DNA of 64,000 nucleotides from Rhodococcoides fascians A25f (GCF_000760935.2 NZ_CP049744.1:3069501-3133500), one strand, 5' to 3'; shown: positions 19,125-27,771, counted from the first letter of the stretch. The notes: a model not told the origin generated them from the sequence alone. Made by a program: numbers and translations.

Positions 19125-20248
19125 CAGGTCGACGCTCGTACTTTCTGTCCGCCGAGGGTGACGGTCTCGTAGACCCGCAGGATCTGCTCGGCGACGACGG
19201 GCCAGTCGTAGGCGGACACAGCCACCGACGCGGCATCGACCAGTCGGTCTCGGACGGTGTCGTCGGACAGGATCGAGGTGACGGCTACGGCGAGGGCATC
19301 GGAATCGTCGATCGGAACCAACAGTCCGCAGGTGCCGTCCTTGAGCACCCTGCGGAAGGCATCGAGTTCGCTTGCCACGACCGGCGTTCCGGCCGCCATG
19401 GCCTCGACGAGCACGATGCCGAAGCTTTCCCCGCCGAGATTCGGGGCGCAGTAGACATCGGCACTGCGCATCGCGGAGGCCTTCGTCGCGTCGTCCACCT
19501 GTCCCAGGAAGGTCAGGTGTGACGACAGTGCGCCTGCGTCCTTGCGCAGTTTGTCCTCGTCGCCGCGGCCGACGACGAGGATCTCGATGTCGGGATGTGA
19601 TTCGACCAGTGCGGGCAGGGCACCGAGCAGAACGGCCATTCCCTTGCGCGGTTCGTCGAATCGGCCGAGGAAGAGCACCGTGCGGCCGGCTCGGGGATAG
19701 CCTTCCAGCACAGCAGCATCGGCGAATGCAGGCACGTCGACGCCGTTGGGGATCTCGACGGCATCGGATCCGAGTGCCTCGACCTGCCAGCGCCGAGCGA
19801 GCTCCGACACGGCGATCCGGCCGCTGATCTTCTCGTGGTACGGACGCAGGACGCCCTGGAACGTGCTGAGCACCAAGGACTTCGTGGTGGAGGTGTGGAA
19901 TGTCGCCACGATCGGACCGTCCGCAGCCTTGAGGGCCAGCATCGACAGACTCGGAGCGTTCGGTTCGTGGATGTGCAATACGTCGAAATCGTTGTCCGAG
20001 ATCCACTTTCGGATTCGGGAATACGTCACCGGTCCGAACCGAAGACGCGCGACCGACCCGTTGTAGGGAATGGCGAGCGCCTCCCCCGCCGACACCACGA
20101 ACTCCGGTAGCTCGACGTCGTCGGACGCCGGTGCCAGCACGCTCACCCGATGCCCGCGCTCGATGAACACCTCCGCCAACTGCTGGACGTGCGCCTGCAC
20201 CCCGCCGGGTACGTCGAACGAGTACGGGCAGACCATACCGATCTTCAC
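19124..20248 (-). CDS. pimA: Phosphatidyl-myo-inositol mannosyltransferase PimA
   Basis: Transfers mannose from GDP-mannose to phosphatidylinositol, the first step of PIM, lipomannan and lipoarabinomannan synthesis, on the cytoplasmic membrane face. The 374-residue GT4 enzyme starts MKIGMVCPYSFDVPGGVQAHV, has the GT-B linker region VLFLGRFDEPRKGMAVLL and the donor-site stretch ESFGIVLVEAMAAGTPVVAS. GTG at 20248 overlaps the acyltransferase stop (GTGA). Orthologous position in the thrS-HIT-pgsA-acyltransferase-pimA operon of mycobacteria supports the specific name. Confidence 0.95.
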   Translation of the reverse strand: MKIGMVCPYSFDVPGGVQAHVQQLAEVFIERGHRVSVLAPASDDVELPEFVVSAGEALAIPYNGSVARLRFGPVTYSRIRKWISDNDFDVLHIHEPNAPSLSMLALKAADGPIVATFHTSTTKSLVLSTFQGVLRPYHEKISGRIAVSELARRWQVEALGSDAVEIPNGVDVPAFADAAVLEGYPRAGRTVLFLGRFDEPRKGMAVLLGALPALVESHPDIEILVVGRGDEDKLRKDAGALSSHLTFLGQVDDATKASAMRSADVYCAPNLGGESFGIVLVEAMAAGTPVVASELDAFRRVLKDGTCGLLVPIDDSDALAVAVTSILSDDTVRDRLVDAASVAVSAYDWPVVAEQILRVYETVTLGGQKVRAST

Positions 20249-21150
20249 GCGCCCTCGATTCGGGCGCGTCGTTCGGCCGACCAGTCGCTCATCCACAGAG
20301 GTTGGAGCATGTGCCAATCGGCCGGGTGCGCCCGAATGCCGGCAGCGAAGTGATCTGCCAATGTCTGTGTGGCGACAGCGATTCCGTGCGAGACATCCAC
20401 CGCCGGAAAGATGTCGAAACCCCACCCGTCACCGTCGAAGTAGCCGTGCACCGGCAGCAGCGTCGCCCCGGTGTCGATCGCCAGCTTCGCGGCCCCCGCG
20501 GGCATCCGGGTCGGTTCACCGAAGAAGGTCACCGGCACTCCGTGCTTGGCGAGATCACGTTCACCGAGCAGGCAGACCACCTTGTTCTCGCGCAACCGCT
20601 CGCTCAGTGCCTGCAGAGGCGGCTGCTCACCGCCGCTGAGCGGGAAGATCTCGAAGCCGAGGCTCTCCCGATAAGCAACGAATCGCTGGTACAGCGATTC
20701 GGGTTTCAGACGTTCGGCCACTGTCGACAGACCACCGTGCTTGCGCACCAGCCACATTCCGGCCATGTCCCAGTTGCCACTGTGCGGCAGCGCCAGCACT
20801 GCACCCTTGCCCGACGCGAGGGCAGCCTCGAGATGCTCCTGTCCGTTCACACACCGATCGATGACGGCGGCCTGGGCGGCCAGGTCCATCGACGGCAACC
20901 GGAACGCCTCGCGCCAGTAGCGGGCGTACGACCGGACGCTGTCGCGAATCAGATCGTCGGGCACCTCGCCGGGGGTGGTTCCGAGGACGCGAGCGAGATT
21001 GCGGCGCAATTGGTCCGGGCCACCGTTTCGGGTGGACGCAATGTCGGCACCGCGATCGAAGAGACCTCTCGCCACACCCTCCGGTAGCGATCGGACCAGT
21101 CGCCACCCGGCTGCGTAGCCGAGGTCGCTGGCTCGTTCGGAGACGTTCAC
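20245..21150 (-). CDS. Phosphatidylinositol mannoside acyltransferase (PatA-like)
   Basis: Acylates the mannose of PIM1/PIM2 from acyl-CoA; peripheral membrane protein of the LpxL/HtrB-like lysophospholipid acyltransferase family. The catalytic HX4D motif is visible in LPHSGNWDMAGMWL, followed by the family stretch CLLGERDLAKHGVPVTFFGE and PAGAAKLAIDTGATLLPV. The 301-residue length matches. GTG at 21150 overlaps the pgsA stop (GTGA), and pimA overlaps its own stop, so three steps of PIM synthesis are translationally chained. Confidence 0.93.
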   Translation of the reverse strand: MNVSERASDLGYAAGWRLVRSLPEGVARGLFDRGADIASTRNGGPDQLRRNLARVLGTTPGEVPDDLIRDSVRSYARYWREAFRLPSMDLAAQAAVIDRCVNGQEHLEAALASGKGAVLALPHSGNWDMAGMWLVRKHGGLSTVAERLKPESLYQRFVAYRESLGFEIFPLSGGEQPPLQALSERLRENKVVCLLGERDLAKHGVPVTFFGEPTRMPAGAAKLAIDTGATLLPVHGYFDGDGWGFDIFPAVDVSHGIAVATQTLADHFAAGIRAHPADWHMLQPLWMSDWSAERRARIEGA

Positions 21151-21830
21151 GACGCGGCCACATCGCCATCGTCGGCGGCCTGAGCAGTCGGGGGCACGAT
21201 GATGTCGCGAGCCCCTTCGGACCCGCGGACGGCCAGCACGCGTTGGAACACCGTCACGATGCTCAGGGCAGCGAGGATCCACATTGCCGGGTAGATCAGA
21301 CTGTCCAGCCACGGAATGTCGAAGTGCCTACCGACGCCGGTGAATCCGGCTCCGACGAGAACGATGACGAGGCGATCGGGGCGTTCGATCCAACCACCGT
21401 CGGCCGAGAGTCCGCTGGCCTCGGCACGCGCCTTGGCGTACGAGATCACCTGCGAGGTGACCAGGCAGATCAGGGTGGCCACCAGCAGCGGCTTGTCCTG
21501 CTCGGAATACACCGCCCACCAGGCAAGGCCACCGAATATCGCGCCGTCCGCAACTCGATCGCACGTCGCATCCAGGACTGCCCCGTACTTGGTTCCGCCG
21601 CCTCTCGCCCGTGCCATGGCACCGTCGAGCATGTCGAAGAGTACGAACAGAGTGATGACGATCGAGCCCCACCACAGGTAGCCGGCCGGGTACATCGTCA
21701 CCGCCGCCGTCACAGTGACGACGGTGCCGATGATCGTCACCGAGTCGGGGGTCAGTCCGGTGCTGTTGAGTGCGCGCCCGAGCGGGGCGGTCACCTTCGA
21801 CACCGGCGCACGGCCGAAAATGCTCAGCAC
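21147..21830 (-). CDS. pgsA: Phosphatidylinositol phosphate synthase (CDP-alcohol phosphatidyltransferase)
   Basis: Joins CDP-diacylglycerol and inositol phosphate to supply phosphatidylinositol for PIM synthesis. The family signature D-x2-DG-x2-AR-x8-G-x3-D-x3-D is visible as DMLDGAMARARGGG followed by YGAVLDATCDRVAD. About six membrane segments surround it. The 227-residue length fits. GTG at 21830 gives MLSIFGRAPVSK, a normal N-terminus; the HIT gene stop is 25 bases upstream. Downstream coupling to the acyltransferase is by GTGA. Confidence 0.95.
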   Translation of the reverse strand: MLSIFGRAPVSKVTAPLGRALNSTGLTPDSVTIIGTVVTVTAAVTMYPAGYLWWGSIVITLFVLFDMLDGAMARARGGGTKYGAVLDATCDRVADGAIFGGLAWWAVYSEQDKPLLVATLICLVTSQVISYAKARAEASGLSADGGWIERPDRLVIVLVGAGFTGVGRHFDIPWLDSLIYPAMWILAALSIVTVFQRVLAVRGSEGARDIIVPPTAQAADDGDVAAS

Positions 21831-21855
21831 GGCGCGTGCTCCTCTCGCCTGTTGT

Positions 21856-22398
21856 TCATTCGTTCCAGGCCGACGCGAGCAGGGCCCGAGTGTCGCGGAG
21901 CAACTGCGGCATCACCTTGGCGCCGCCGATCACCGTGATGAAGTTCGCATCGCCGCCCCACCGCGGGACGATGTGCTGGTGCAGGTGCTCGGCCAACGAT
22001 CCGCCTGCTGCTGCACCGAGATTGAGGCCCACGTTGAAGCCGTGCGGGCGCGACACCGTCTTGATGACGCGAATCATCTGTTGGGTGAACGCCATCAACT
22101 CGGCGCTCTCGGCGGGCGTGAGATCTTCGAGTGCCGCGACCCGGCGGTACGGAACGATCATCGTGTGCCCGGGGTTGTACGGGTACAGGTTGAGTACCGC
22201 GTAGACCGATTCGCCGCGCGCGACCACCAGCCCGTCCTCGTCGCTCATCTTCGGGATGTCGGAGAACGGCTCACTCGATTTGGCCGAGGCATGCGGGGCC
22301 TCGGCTATGTAGGACATCCGATGTGGGGTCCACAGTCGCTGCAACCGATCGGGCTCACCGGCACCGGTGGCGACGATCGACTCGTCCTGATCGCGCAT
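21856..22398 (-). CDS. HIT-family nucleotide phosphorylase/hydrolase
   Basis: A 180-residue histidine-triad protein. The catalytic triad reads HLHQHIVPRWGGD; YPYNPGHTMIVP and the C-terminal helix also match the family. The mycobacterial protein at the same place, between thrS and pgsA, is known as an Ap4A phosphorylase, so a role in dinucleoside polyphosphate turnover next to threonyl-tRNA synthetase is reasonable but inferred. ATG at 22398 begins one base after the thrS stop. It starts the pgsA-acyltransferase-pimA gene string. Confidence 0.92.
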   Translation of the reverse strand: MRDQDESIVATGAGEPDRLQRLWTPHRMSYIAEAPHASAKSSEPFSDIPKMSDEDGLVVARGESVYAVLNLYPYNPGHTMIVPYRRVAALEDLTPAESAELMAFTQQMIRVIKTVSRPHGFNVGLNLGAAAGGSLAEHLHQHIVPRWGGDANFITVIGGAKVMPQLLRDTRALLASAWNE

Positions 22399-22399
22399 G

Positions 22400-24466
22400 T
22401 CAACTCACTCCTGCGGTACTGGTCTGCACGAGTTCGGCGGTCGGTGATGCGTTGTTGCGCTGGGAGATCCAGTCGGTGATCGTTGCTACTGCCGACGCAA
22501 CCGGAACACCGTTGACCTGAGTGCCGTCACGGAATCGGAAGCTGACGGCACCGGCCTCGACGTCGCGTTCGCCGGCGAGAAGCATGAAGGGGATCTTCTG
22601 TGCTGTCTGGTTGAAGATCTTCTTCTGCATCCGATCGTCACTGGCATCCACCTCGGCGCGCACCCCGAGCTTCTTGAGCTCCTTCACCACCGAGAAGAGG
22701 TGGTCCTGGTGAACCTCGGCAACGGGGATACCGACAACCTGAACCGGTGCCAGCCACGCCGGGAATGCGCCGGCGTAGTGCTCGGTCAGTACGCCGAAGA
22801 ATCGCTCGATCGAACCGAACAGCGCGCGGTGGATCATCACCGGGCGTTCCTTGACTCCGCCCGAGGCGGTGTATTCGAGCTCGAACCGCTCGGGCAGGTT
22901 GAAGTCGAGCTGGATGGTCGACATCTGCCAGGTGCGCCCCAGAGCATCCTTGGCCTGCACCGAGATCTTCGGTCCGTAGAACGCCGCGCCGCCCGGATCG
23001 GGCACCAGATCCAGACCCGACGCCGCCGCGACCTCCGCGAGCGTGTTGGTCGCCTCTTCCCAGACCTCGTCGCTGCCAACCGACTTCTCTGGATTACGAG
23101 TGGAGAGCTCCAGGTAGAAATCGTCGAGGCCGTAGTCCTTGAGCAGACCGAGGACGAATTCCAGCGTGCTGGTGAGTTCGCCGCGCATCTGCTCGCGGGT
23201 GCAGAAGATGTGCGCGTCGTCCTGGGTCATGCCGCGCACGCGAGTCAGGCCATGGATGACGCCGGACTTCTCGTACCGGTAGACCGAACCGAACTCGAAG
23301 AGGCGCAACGGCAATTCACGGTACGAGCGACCACGGGAGCGGAAAATGAGATTGTGCATCGGGCAATTCATCGGCTTGAGGTAGTAGTCCTGGCCTGGCT
23401 TGCGTACGTTACCGTTCTCGTCGAGTTCGGCGTCGAGATGCATCGCCGGAAACATGCCGTCTCGGTACCAGTCGAGGTGGCCCGACACCTCGTAGAGATG
23501 GCCCTTCGTGATGTGCGGGGTGTTGACGAACTCGTAGCCCTCTTCGATGTGCCGCTGGCGGGAGTAGTTCTCGAGCTCGTTGCGGATCACACCGCCCTTC
23601 GGATGGAACACCGGAAGTCCGGAGCCGAGCTCGTCGGGAAAGCTGAACAGGTCCAGCTCGGACCCGAGCTTGCGGTGATCGCGGCGCTCGGCCTCGGCCA
23701 ACAGTTCGAGATGAGCGTCGAGTGCTTCGGTCGACTCCCATGCGGTTCCGTAGATGCGCTGCAGATCCGCGTTGTCCTGGTTGCCGCGCCAGTAGGCTGC
23801 CGAGCTGCGGGTCAGCTTGAACGCCGGAACGTACTTCGTGGTGGGGATGTGGGGGCCGCGGCACAGATCGCCCCAGATCCGCTCGCCGGTGCGTGGATTG
23901 AGGTTGTCGTAGGCGGTCAGCTCTCCCCCACCGACCTCCATGACCTCGGGATCGTCGATTCCGGACTTGTCGTCGATCAGCTCGAGCTTGTACGGCTCGT
24001 TCGCCAGCTCCTCGCGGGCCTGCTCCACCGATTCGTACACCCGACGCGAGAAACGCTGTCCGGCTTTGACGATCTGCTTCATCTTCTTCTCGAGTGCGAT
24101 CAGATCCTCGGGAGTGAACGGCTGCTGCACGTCGAAGTCGTAGTAAAAGCCGTCCTTGATGAACGGCCCGATGCCCAGTTTGGCGTCGGGAAAGAGCTCC
24201 TGAACAGCCTGCGCCAGCACGTGCGCAGCCGAGTGCCTGATGACGCTTCGTCCGTCCTCGGTGTTCGCCGGAACAGGCTCGACCTCGACGTCGCCCTCCG
24301 GTGCCCACGACAGGTCACGGAGCTTGCCGTCGGGATCGCGCACGACGACGATGGCGTCAGGTCCCTTGTTCGGCAGGCCGGTGTCGCGGAGCGCCGTACC
24401 TGCCGTCGTTCCTGCCGGCACCATGATGCGGGCGGGTGGAACGCTGGCGACAACGGGCATGCTCAC
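22400..24466 (-). CDS. thrS: Threonine-tRNA ligase
   Basis: Charges tRNA-Thr; class II synthetase with editing. The 688-residue protein shows an N-terminal TGS-like domain, the editing domain with [16 protein letters not shown], the catalytic core ([26 protein letters not shown], i.e. motif 2; [21 protein letters not shown], i.e. motif 3) and the anticodon domain at the end. The GTG at 24466 is preferred to the ATG at 24460 because AGGAG lies nine bases before it. First gene of the HIT-pgsA-acyltransferase-pimA-NUDIX string. I saw no T-box leader in the 95 bases upstream. Confidence 0.97.
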   Translation of the reverse strand: MSMPVVASVPPARIMVPAGTTAGTALRDTGLPNKGPDAIVVVRDPDGKLRDLSWAPEGDVEVEPVPANTEDGRSVIRHSAAHVLAQAVQELFPDAKLGIGPFIKDGFYYDFDVQQPFTPEDLIALEKKMKQIVKAGQRFSRRVYESVEQAREELANEPYKLELIDDKSGIDDPEVMEVGGGELTAYDNLNPRTGERIWGDLCRGPHIPTTKYVPAFKLTRSSAAYWRGNQDNADLQRIYGTAWESTEALDAHLELLAEAERRDHRKLGSELDLFSFPDELGSGLPVFHPKGGVIRNELENYSRQRHIEEGYEFVNTPHITKGHLYEVSGHLDWYRDGMFPAMHLDAELDENGNVRKPGQDYYLKPMNCPMHNLIFRSRGRSYRELPLRLFEFGSVYRYEKSGVIHGLTRVRGMTQDDAHIFCTREQMRGELTSTLEFVLGLLKDYGLDDFYLELSTRNPEKSVGSDEVWEEATNTLAEVAAASGLDLVPDPGGAAFYGPKISVQAKDALGRTWQMSTIQLDFNLPERFELEYTASGGVKERPVMIHRALFGSIERFFGVLTEHYAGAFPAWLAPVQVVGIPVAEVHQDHLFSVVKELKKLGVRAEVDASDDRMQKKIFNQTAQKIPFMLLAGERDVEAGAVSFRFRDGTQVNGVPVASAVATITDWISQRNNASPTAELVQTSTAGVS

Positions 24467-24561
24467 GGCGATGTACTCCTCGATCGGTTCTTCGGGCCAG
24501 GAAGGCCTCCGACAGCCTATCGGCATCGAGCCCCTCGTCGGCCCTCAGCGCGGCGCGTTGG

Positions 24562-25011
24562 TCAGATCGGACTTTCGAGCCACGTCCAGTCGAGGCCGAA
24601 CCAGCCGCCCACCAGCGCAAATGTCCCGAGCAGCCACAGAGTTGCGAGCACCACGACCGTGGTGAACAGCACGCCAAGACCCTTGACGAACATCGACTGC
24701 CTCGAGAACCAGGCCATGAAAGCGTCGTATCTCTTACGGACGAATCGCAGTGCACTCTTGGCCCACGCGAATTCCGACGCCAGGATGCCCAGTCCCGCGA
24801 ACACGATCAGCCAGCCCGGCCCGGGATAGGGAATGGCAAGCACGCCCAGGACGAGCACGAGGGTTCCGACGACACCGACCGTGATTCGGTAGCCGAGATC
24901 GAGAGACTTGTTCTCTGCGATGCGCGCCCGAAAGCGCCGGTGTTTCACCTTCGCCTTGTCCACCGGATTCCGGTCGTCGACGGCGTCGGGCTTCGATTGT
25001 TCGGTGCTCAC
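24562..25011 (-). CDS. PGPGW-motif small membrane protein (TIGR02611-like)
   Basis: A 149-residue actinobacterial protein with a basic N-terminus, two close membrane segments around the motif IPYPGPGWLIVFAGLGILASE, a basic loop (RFVRKRYDAFMAWF) and a C-terminal membrane stretch. The PYPGPGW motif is typical of a family of unknown function. GTG at 25011 is the start. It lies between thrS and a tRNA gene, on the same strand as thrS but 95 bases upstream, so separate or shared transcription cannot be told. No function is proposed. Confidence 0.82.
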   Translation of the reverse strand: MSTEQSKPDAVDDRNPVDKAKVKHRRFRARIAENKSLDLGYRITVGVVGTLVLVLGVLAIPYPGPGWLIVFAGLGILASEFAWAKSALRFVRKRYDAFMAWFSRQSMFVKGLGVLFTTVVVLATLWLLGTFALVGGWFGLDWTWLESPI

Positions 25012-25037
25012 CGGCTCAGGTTACCGGCCTGGAACGC

Positions 25038-25074
25038 AAGAAGGCCCACACCGACGGACGGTGTGGGCCTTCTT
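25038..25074. terminator. Strong hairpin between tRNA-Val(CAC) and the membrane protein gene
   Basis: A perfect 16-base stem (AAGAAGGCCCACACCG and complement) with a five-base loop lies just 3' of tRNA-Val(CAC) on the minus strand and could end that transcript. The pyrimidine run (TTCTTTTCT) follows it on the plus strand instead, so classical intrinsic termination would favour plus-strand transcripts. Confidence 0.7.
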
Positions 25075-25079
25075 TTCTG

Positions 25080-25151
25080 TGGTCCCGGCTGGGATCGAAC
25101 CAGCGACCTTCCGCGTGTGAAGCGGACGCTCTCCCACTGAGCCACGGGACC
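25080..25151 (-). tRNA. tRNA-Val (anticodon CAC)
   Basis: Cloverleaf folds with acceptor GGTCCCG/CGGGACC, D-arm GCTCAGTGGGAGAGC, anticodon stem TCCGC/GCGGA around loop TTCACAC, and T-arm GCTGGTTCGATCCCAGC. Anticodon CAC reads GUG. The CCA end is not fully encoded (only the discriminator A plus C, A). Confidence 0.95.
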
Positions 25152-25394
25152 GAACGAGGCAAAACATTAACACGAGGTGCCGCGGCGAACCGAATCGCCT
25201 GCCCGATCGCCGAACACGTCGACGTACTGCCTCCACATGGCCGCTCTCGCCTCTGCTTTCACACCTTTCACACGCGCCGATCTACCGAATTCCGTGGCTG
25301 ACCACGAGATTTGTGAGTTTCACTCCCGTTGGGTTAATGTTTTCCCCGCACCACGGAGACAACAACTGCTCAGCAGTGAAGGCCTCCGGGGTAT

Positions 25395-25466
25395 GCGGAT
25401 GTGGCGCAGTGGTAGCGCATCACCTTGCCAAGGTGAGGGTCGCGGGTTCGAATCCCGTCATCCGCT
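25395..25466 (+). tRNA. tRNA-Gly (anticodon GCC)
   Basis: Acceptor GCGGATG pairs with CATCCGC; D-arm GCGCAGTGGTAGCGC; anticodon stem TCACC/GGTGA around loop TTGCCAA; T-arm CGGGTTCGAATCCCG. The anticodon GCC reads GGC and GGU. No encoded CCA. First of three plus-strand tRNA genes. Confidence 0.97.
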
Positions 25467-25483
25467 CGAGGGTCTCGACCCAT

Positions 25484-25554
25484 GGTGGAGTGGCCGAGTG
25501 GTGAGGCAACGGCCTGCAAAGCCGTGCACACGGGTTCGATTCCCGTCTCCACCT
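25484..25554 (+). tRNA. tRNA-Cys (anticodon GCA)
   Basis: Acceptor GGTGGAG pairs with CTCCACC; anticodon stem ACGGC/GCCGT around loop CTGCAAA; T-arm CGGGTTCGATTCCCG. It lies 17 bases after tRNA-Gly and 37 before tRNA-Val, so the three are probably one precursor RNA. No encoded CCA. Confidence 0.96.
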
Positions 25555-25561
25555 CGCTAGT

Positions 25562-25583
25562 GCATCGATTGCAGAATCGATGC
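25562..25583. other. Small perfect inverted repeat between tRNA-Cys and tRNA-Val
   Basis: GCATCGATT and AATCGATGC form a nine-base stem with a four-base loop (GCAG) in the 37-base spacer. It could be a processing signal in the tRNA precursor; no T-run follows, so termination is unlikely. Confidence 0.55.
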
Positions 25584-25591
25584 GAGGACAT

Positions 25592-25666
25592 GCGCGATTA
25601 GCTCAGCGGGAGAGCGCTTCCCTGACACGGAAGAGGTCACTGGTTCAATCCCAGTATCGCGCACCA
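25592..25666 (+). tRNA. tRNA-Val (anticodon GAC)
   Basis: Acceptor GCGCGAT pairs with ATCGCGC; D-arm GCTCAGCGGGAGAGC; anticodon stem CTTCC/GGAAG around CTGACAC; T-arm ACTGGTTCAATCCCAGT. Anticodon GAC reads GUC and GUU. Unlike its neighbours the gene encodes the 3' CCA. An intrinsic terminator follows 16 bases later. Confidence 0.97.
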
Positions 25667-25681
25667 GAGTCAGACAGATAA

Positions 25682-25707
25682 GGCCCCCTTTCGAGGGGGT
25701 CTTTTTT
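25682..25707 (+). terminator. Intrinsic terminator after the tRNA cluster
   Basis: GGCCCCCT pairs with AGGGGGTC (one G-T pair) around TTCG and is followed directly by six T on the plus strand. It is the clearest classical intrinsic terminator in the window and closes the Gly-Cys-Val tRNA transcript. Confidence 0.88.
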
Positions 25708-25792
25708 GTGCTTCACGAATCAATTGTGGTGATTCACGCCATAGAAGTGCACAGTGGAGATGACGCACACACTTCGATGGAAGGACACTCAC

Positions 25793-26083
25793 GTGTCGGA
25801 CGATGCTCAGAGCGAACCCACAGTCGACGACGCAACCCTCGAGGATGCGAAGAAATCCGTCGAAGGGCTCGACGATCGCTATCGACCCGGTGCCCGGCCC
25901 ACCGTGGCGCTACCGGGAACGAACGGCACCGTCGCCGGGACCGCATTCGCCGACATGGTCGACGACAACGGTGAGCTCGTCGACGCCGACGATCGGGAAG
26001 CTTCCGACAACTCCGAAACCGACAGCACGGACACCGATCACGCCGACACCGACGAAAAGGTAACGTCCTCGAACGATGCCTGA
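25793..26083 (+). CDS. Small acidic hypothetical protein
   Basis: A 96-residue, strongly acidic protein. The first 60 residues contain GLDDRYRPGARPTVALPG and TAFADMVDDNGELV, which look structured, while the last 35 are Asp/Ser/Thr-rich and probably disordered. No catalytic motif or membrane segment. GTG at 25793 is chosen because AAGGA lies about ten bases upstream; an in-frame ATG lies at 25754. Its stop overlaps the following hydrolase start by eight bases (26076-26083), suggesting coupling. I do not recognise the family. Confidence 0.65.
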   Translation: MSDDAQSEPTVDDATLEDAKKSVEGLDDRYRPGARPTVALPGTNGTVAGTAFADMVDDNGELVDADDREASDNSETDSTDTDHADTDEKVTSSNDA

Positions 26084-26771
26084 ACTCGATGGTCCCGACG
26101 CCCCCGCCGATATCGAACTCGGCGGGGGCGTCGCCTATCTGCACACACCGGCCATACCGTCACGTGGCGGACTCGCTCTCACCCACGGCGCGGGCGGCAA
26201 CTGCGAGTCGCTTCTGCTGCAGCGTATTGCCGCGGTGTGGTCGGCAGCCGGATTCACGGTGCTGCGGTTCGACCTCCCGTTTCGAGTTCGCAAACCCAAG
26301 GGACCGCCGCACCCGTCTCGGTCGGCCGAGGATCGGCTGGGCATCGCCGCGGCGATCGACCGCCTCCGCGCCGAGACCTCGGGCTTCATCGCCTTCGGTG
26401 GGCATTCCTACGGTGGCAGACAGGGATCGATGATCGCGGCCGAACACCCGGATCTGGTCGACGGACTCGTTCTGACCTCCTATCCCCTGCACCCACCGAG
26501 CAAGCCGGAAAAGGCTCGTACACAGCACCTTCCTGACCTGCGAACACCGACAGTGGTGGTGCACGGCACGAAGGACCCCTTCGGCACCACGGCCGAACTG
26601 AGCGCTGCGCTCGCTCTCGTCCCGGCTCCCACACTGCTGGTAGACATCGAGGGCGCGGGCCACGACCTCGCTCCCATCAAGTACGACGCGGCGACGAAAA
26701 CCCTTGCCGGAGGCGTCTCGTTGTTCTCCGATTCTTCGGTAGTCGTCCCGCTCTTCGACCCGTCTCGCTGA
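26076..26771 (+). CDS. Alpha/beta-hydrolase-fold protein (KANL3/Tex30-like)
   Basis: A 231-residue cytosolic alpha/beta hydrolase. The nucleophile elbow is GGHSYGGRQ (Ser about 110), the early strand reads RGGLALTHGAGGN (oxyanion region), the acid lies in VVVHGTKDPFG and the His in IEGAGHDLA, so the triad looks complete. The family includes dienelactone-hydrolase-like bacterial enzymes of unknown substrate. ATG at 26076 overlaps the stop of the acidic protein upstream. Substrate cannot be predicted. Confidence 0.85.
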   Translation: MPELDGPDAPADIELGGGVAYLHTPAIPSRGGLALTHGAGGNCESLLLQRIAAVWSAAGFTVLRFDLPFRVRKPKGPPHPSRSAEDRLGIAAAIDRLRAETSGFIAFGGHSYGGRQGSMIAAEHPDLVDGLVLTSYPLHPPSKPEKARTQHLPDLRTPTVVVHGTKDPFGTTAELSAALALVPAPTLLVDIEGAGHDLAPIKYDAATKTLAGGVSLFSDSSVVVPLFDPSR

Positions 26772-26787
26772 AGTGGTCTACTAGGGC

Positions 26788-27240
26788 ATGCCGACCTGGG
26801 GATGGTTCATCGTTGCTCTGGTCCTCGTCGATGCCGCGGTGCTTGCAGCATGGTTGTTGGCCCGAAAGAAGCCCGGCTCGACCCAGGAGACATCGCGCAG
26901 CATCGGGCTGATCGGCCTCGACGACACCGCCCGTGCAGACATTCACCAGTTGTTGGCGGCGAACAAGAAGATCCAGGCCATCAAGATCTTTCGGGAACGG
27001 ACAGGTGCCGGTCTCATCGAAGCGAAGAACGCGATCGAAAGCGTTCAACGCGGCGAACCCTTTCCGTCCTCGTCCACCATCGTCGACGCGGCTCAGTCCG
27101 GTCCGACACCCTGGGACGACCTCATCCCGCGGTTGCAGTCGCTGAAGTCGGAGGGCAAGGCGATCTCGGCCATCAAGCTGCTGCGCGATCGAACCGGATT
27201 GTCGTTGCGGGAGGCGAAGAACGCAGTGGATCTGCTGTGA
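26788..27240 (+). CDS. Membrane-anchored protein with two ribosomal L7/L12-type repeats
   Basis: A 150-residue protein: residues 5-26 form one membrane helix, then come two copies of a module resembling the C-terminal domain of ribosomal protein L7/L12. Copy one (about 51-90) holds IQAIKIFRERTGAGLIEAKNAIE; copy two (about 110-150) holds AISAIKLLRDRTGLSLREAKNAVD. In L7/L12 this helical face (KxxKxxxxxGLxEAKxxV) contacts elongation factors. It is not the true ribosomal protein, which has an N-terminal dimerisation domain and no membrane helix. ATG at 26788; its stop overlaps the acetyltransferase start (GTGA). Role unknown. Confidence 0.85.
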   Translation: MPTWGWFIVALVLVDAAVLAAWLLARKKPGSTQETSRSIGLIGLDDTARADIHQLLAANKKIQAIKIFRERTGAGLIEAKNAIESVQRGEPFPSSSTIVDAAQSGPTPWDDLIPRLQSLKSEGKAISAIKLLRDRTGLSLREAKNAVDLL

Positions 27241-27764
27241 GTGTGCGTGTGGCGACGGTTGCCGACGTAGCCAGCGTCGCGGAATTGGCCGCGCAGACCT
27301 TTCCACTTGCCTGCCCACCGGGGACTCGCACCGAGGACATCGAGCATTTCGTCTCGAACGTGTTGTCGGTCAGCAATTTCGAGGGTTACGTTGCCGACCC
27401 GAACCGAATCGTTCTGCTCGACGAAACACCCACCGGCGAGGTGATCGGGTACGCGATGCTCGTGGCGGGCGCTCCCGCGGACCCGGACATCCGAGCAGCA
27501 CTCTCGCACCATCCGACACTGGAAATCAGCAAGCTGTACGTACGGCCGGCCGAGCACGGCGGCGGAGTGGCGGCGCGGCTGATCTCGTTCGCTCTGACCC
27601 ATGCGCGCGAATCCGGATGCGCAGGAGCATGGCTGGGCGTCAATCAACTCAACGTGCGTGCCCAGAAGTTCTACGCGAAGCACGGATTCGAGATCGTCGG
27701 CACCAAGACATTCGTTGTCGGCGTGCAGACACACGACGACTACGTCATGCAGGTACGGCTGTGA
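27237..27764 (+). CDS. GNAT-family N-acetyltransferase
   Basis: A 175-residue acetyl-CoA-dependent acetyltransferase. The start VSVRVATVADVASVAELA is typical of the fold, and the acetyl-CoA-binding strand-loop is seen as ISKLYVRPAEHGGGVAARLIS, followed by AWLGVNQLNVRAQKFYAKHGF, the conserved C-terminal GNAT motif. GTG at 27237 overlaps the stop of the L7/L12-like gene. A GNAT gene also lies next to zapE in mycobacteria. Substrate unknown. Confidence 0.9.
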   Translation: MSVRVATVADVASVAELAAQTFPLACPPGTRTEDIEHFVSNVLSVSNFEGYVADPNRIVLLDETPTGEVIGYAMLVAGAPADPDIRAALSHHPTLEISKLYVRPAEHGGGVAARLISFALTHARESGCAGAWLGVNQLNVRAQKFYAKHGFEIVGTKTFVVGVQTHDDYVMQVRL

Positions 27765-27771
27765 CGCCGAT

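Noticed and set aside
24467..24561. Possible T-box or attenuator before thrS
   Set aside because: I could find no T-box core, specifier or terminator/antiterminator pair in the 95 bases.
22700..24829. A 709-codon plus-strand open frame opposite thrS
   Set aside because: Shadow of thrS on the opposite strand; no family motifs or ribosome-binding site, and it runs into the membrane protein gene.
25154..25394. Gene or promoter in the 240-base gap between tRNA-Val(CAC) and tRNA-Gly
   Set aside because: No supported gene; TTGTGA and TTAATG near 25310-25340 could be a promoter for the tRNA cluster but the match is too weak to list.
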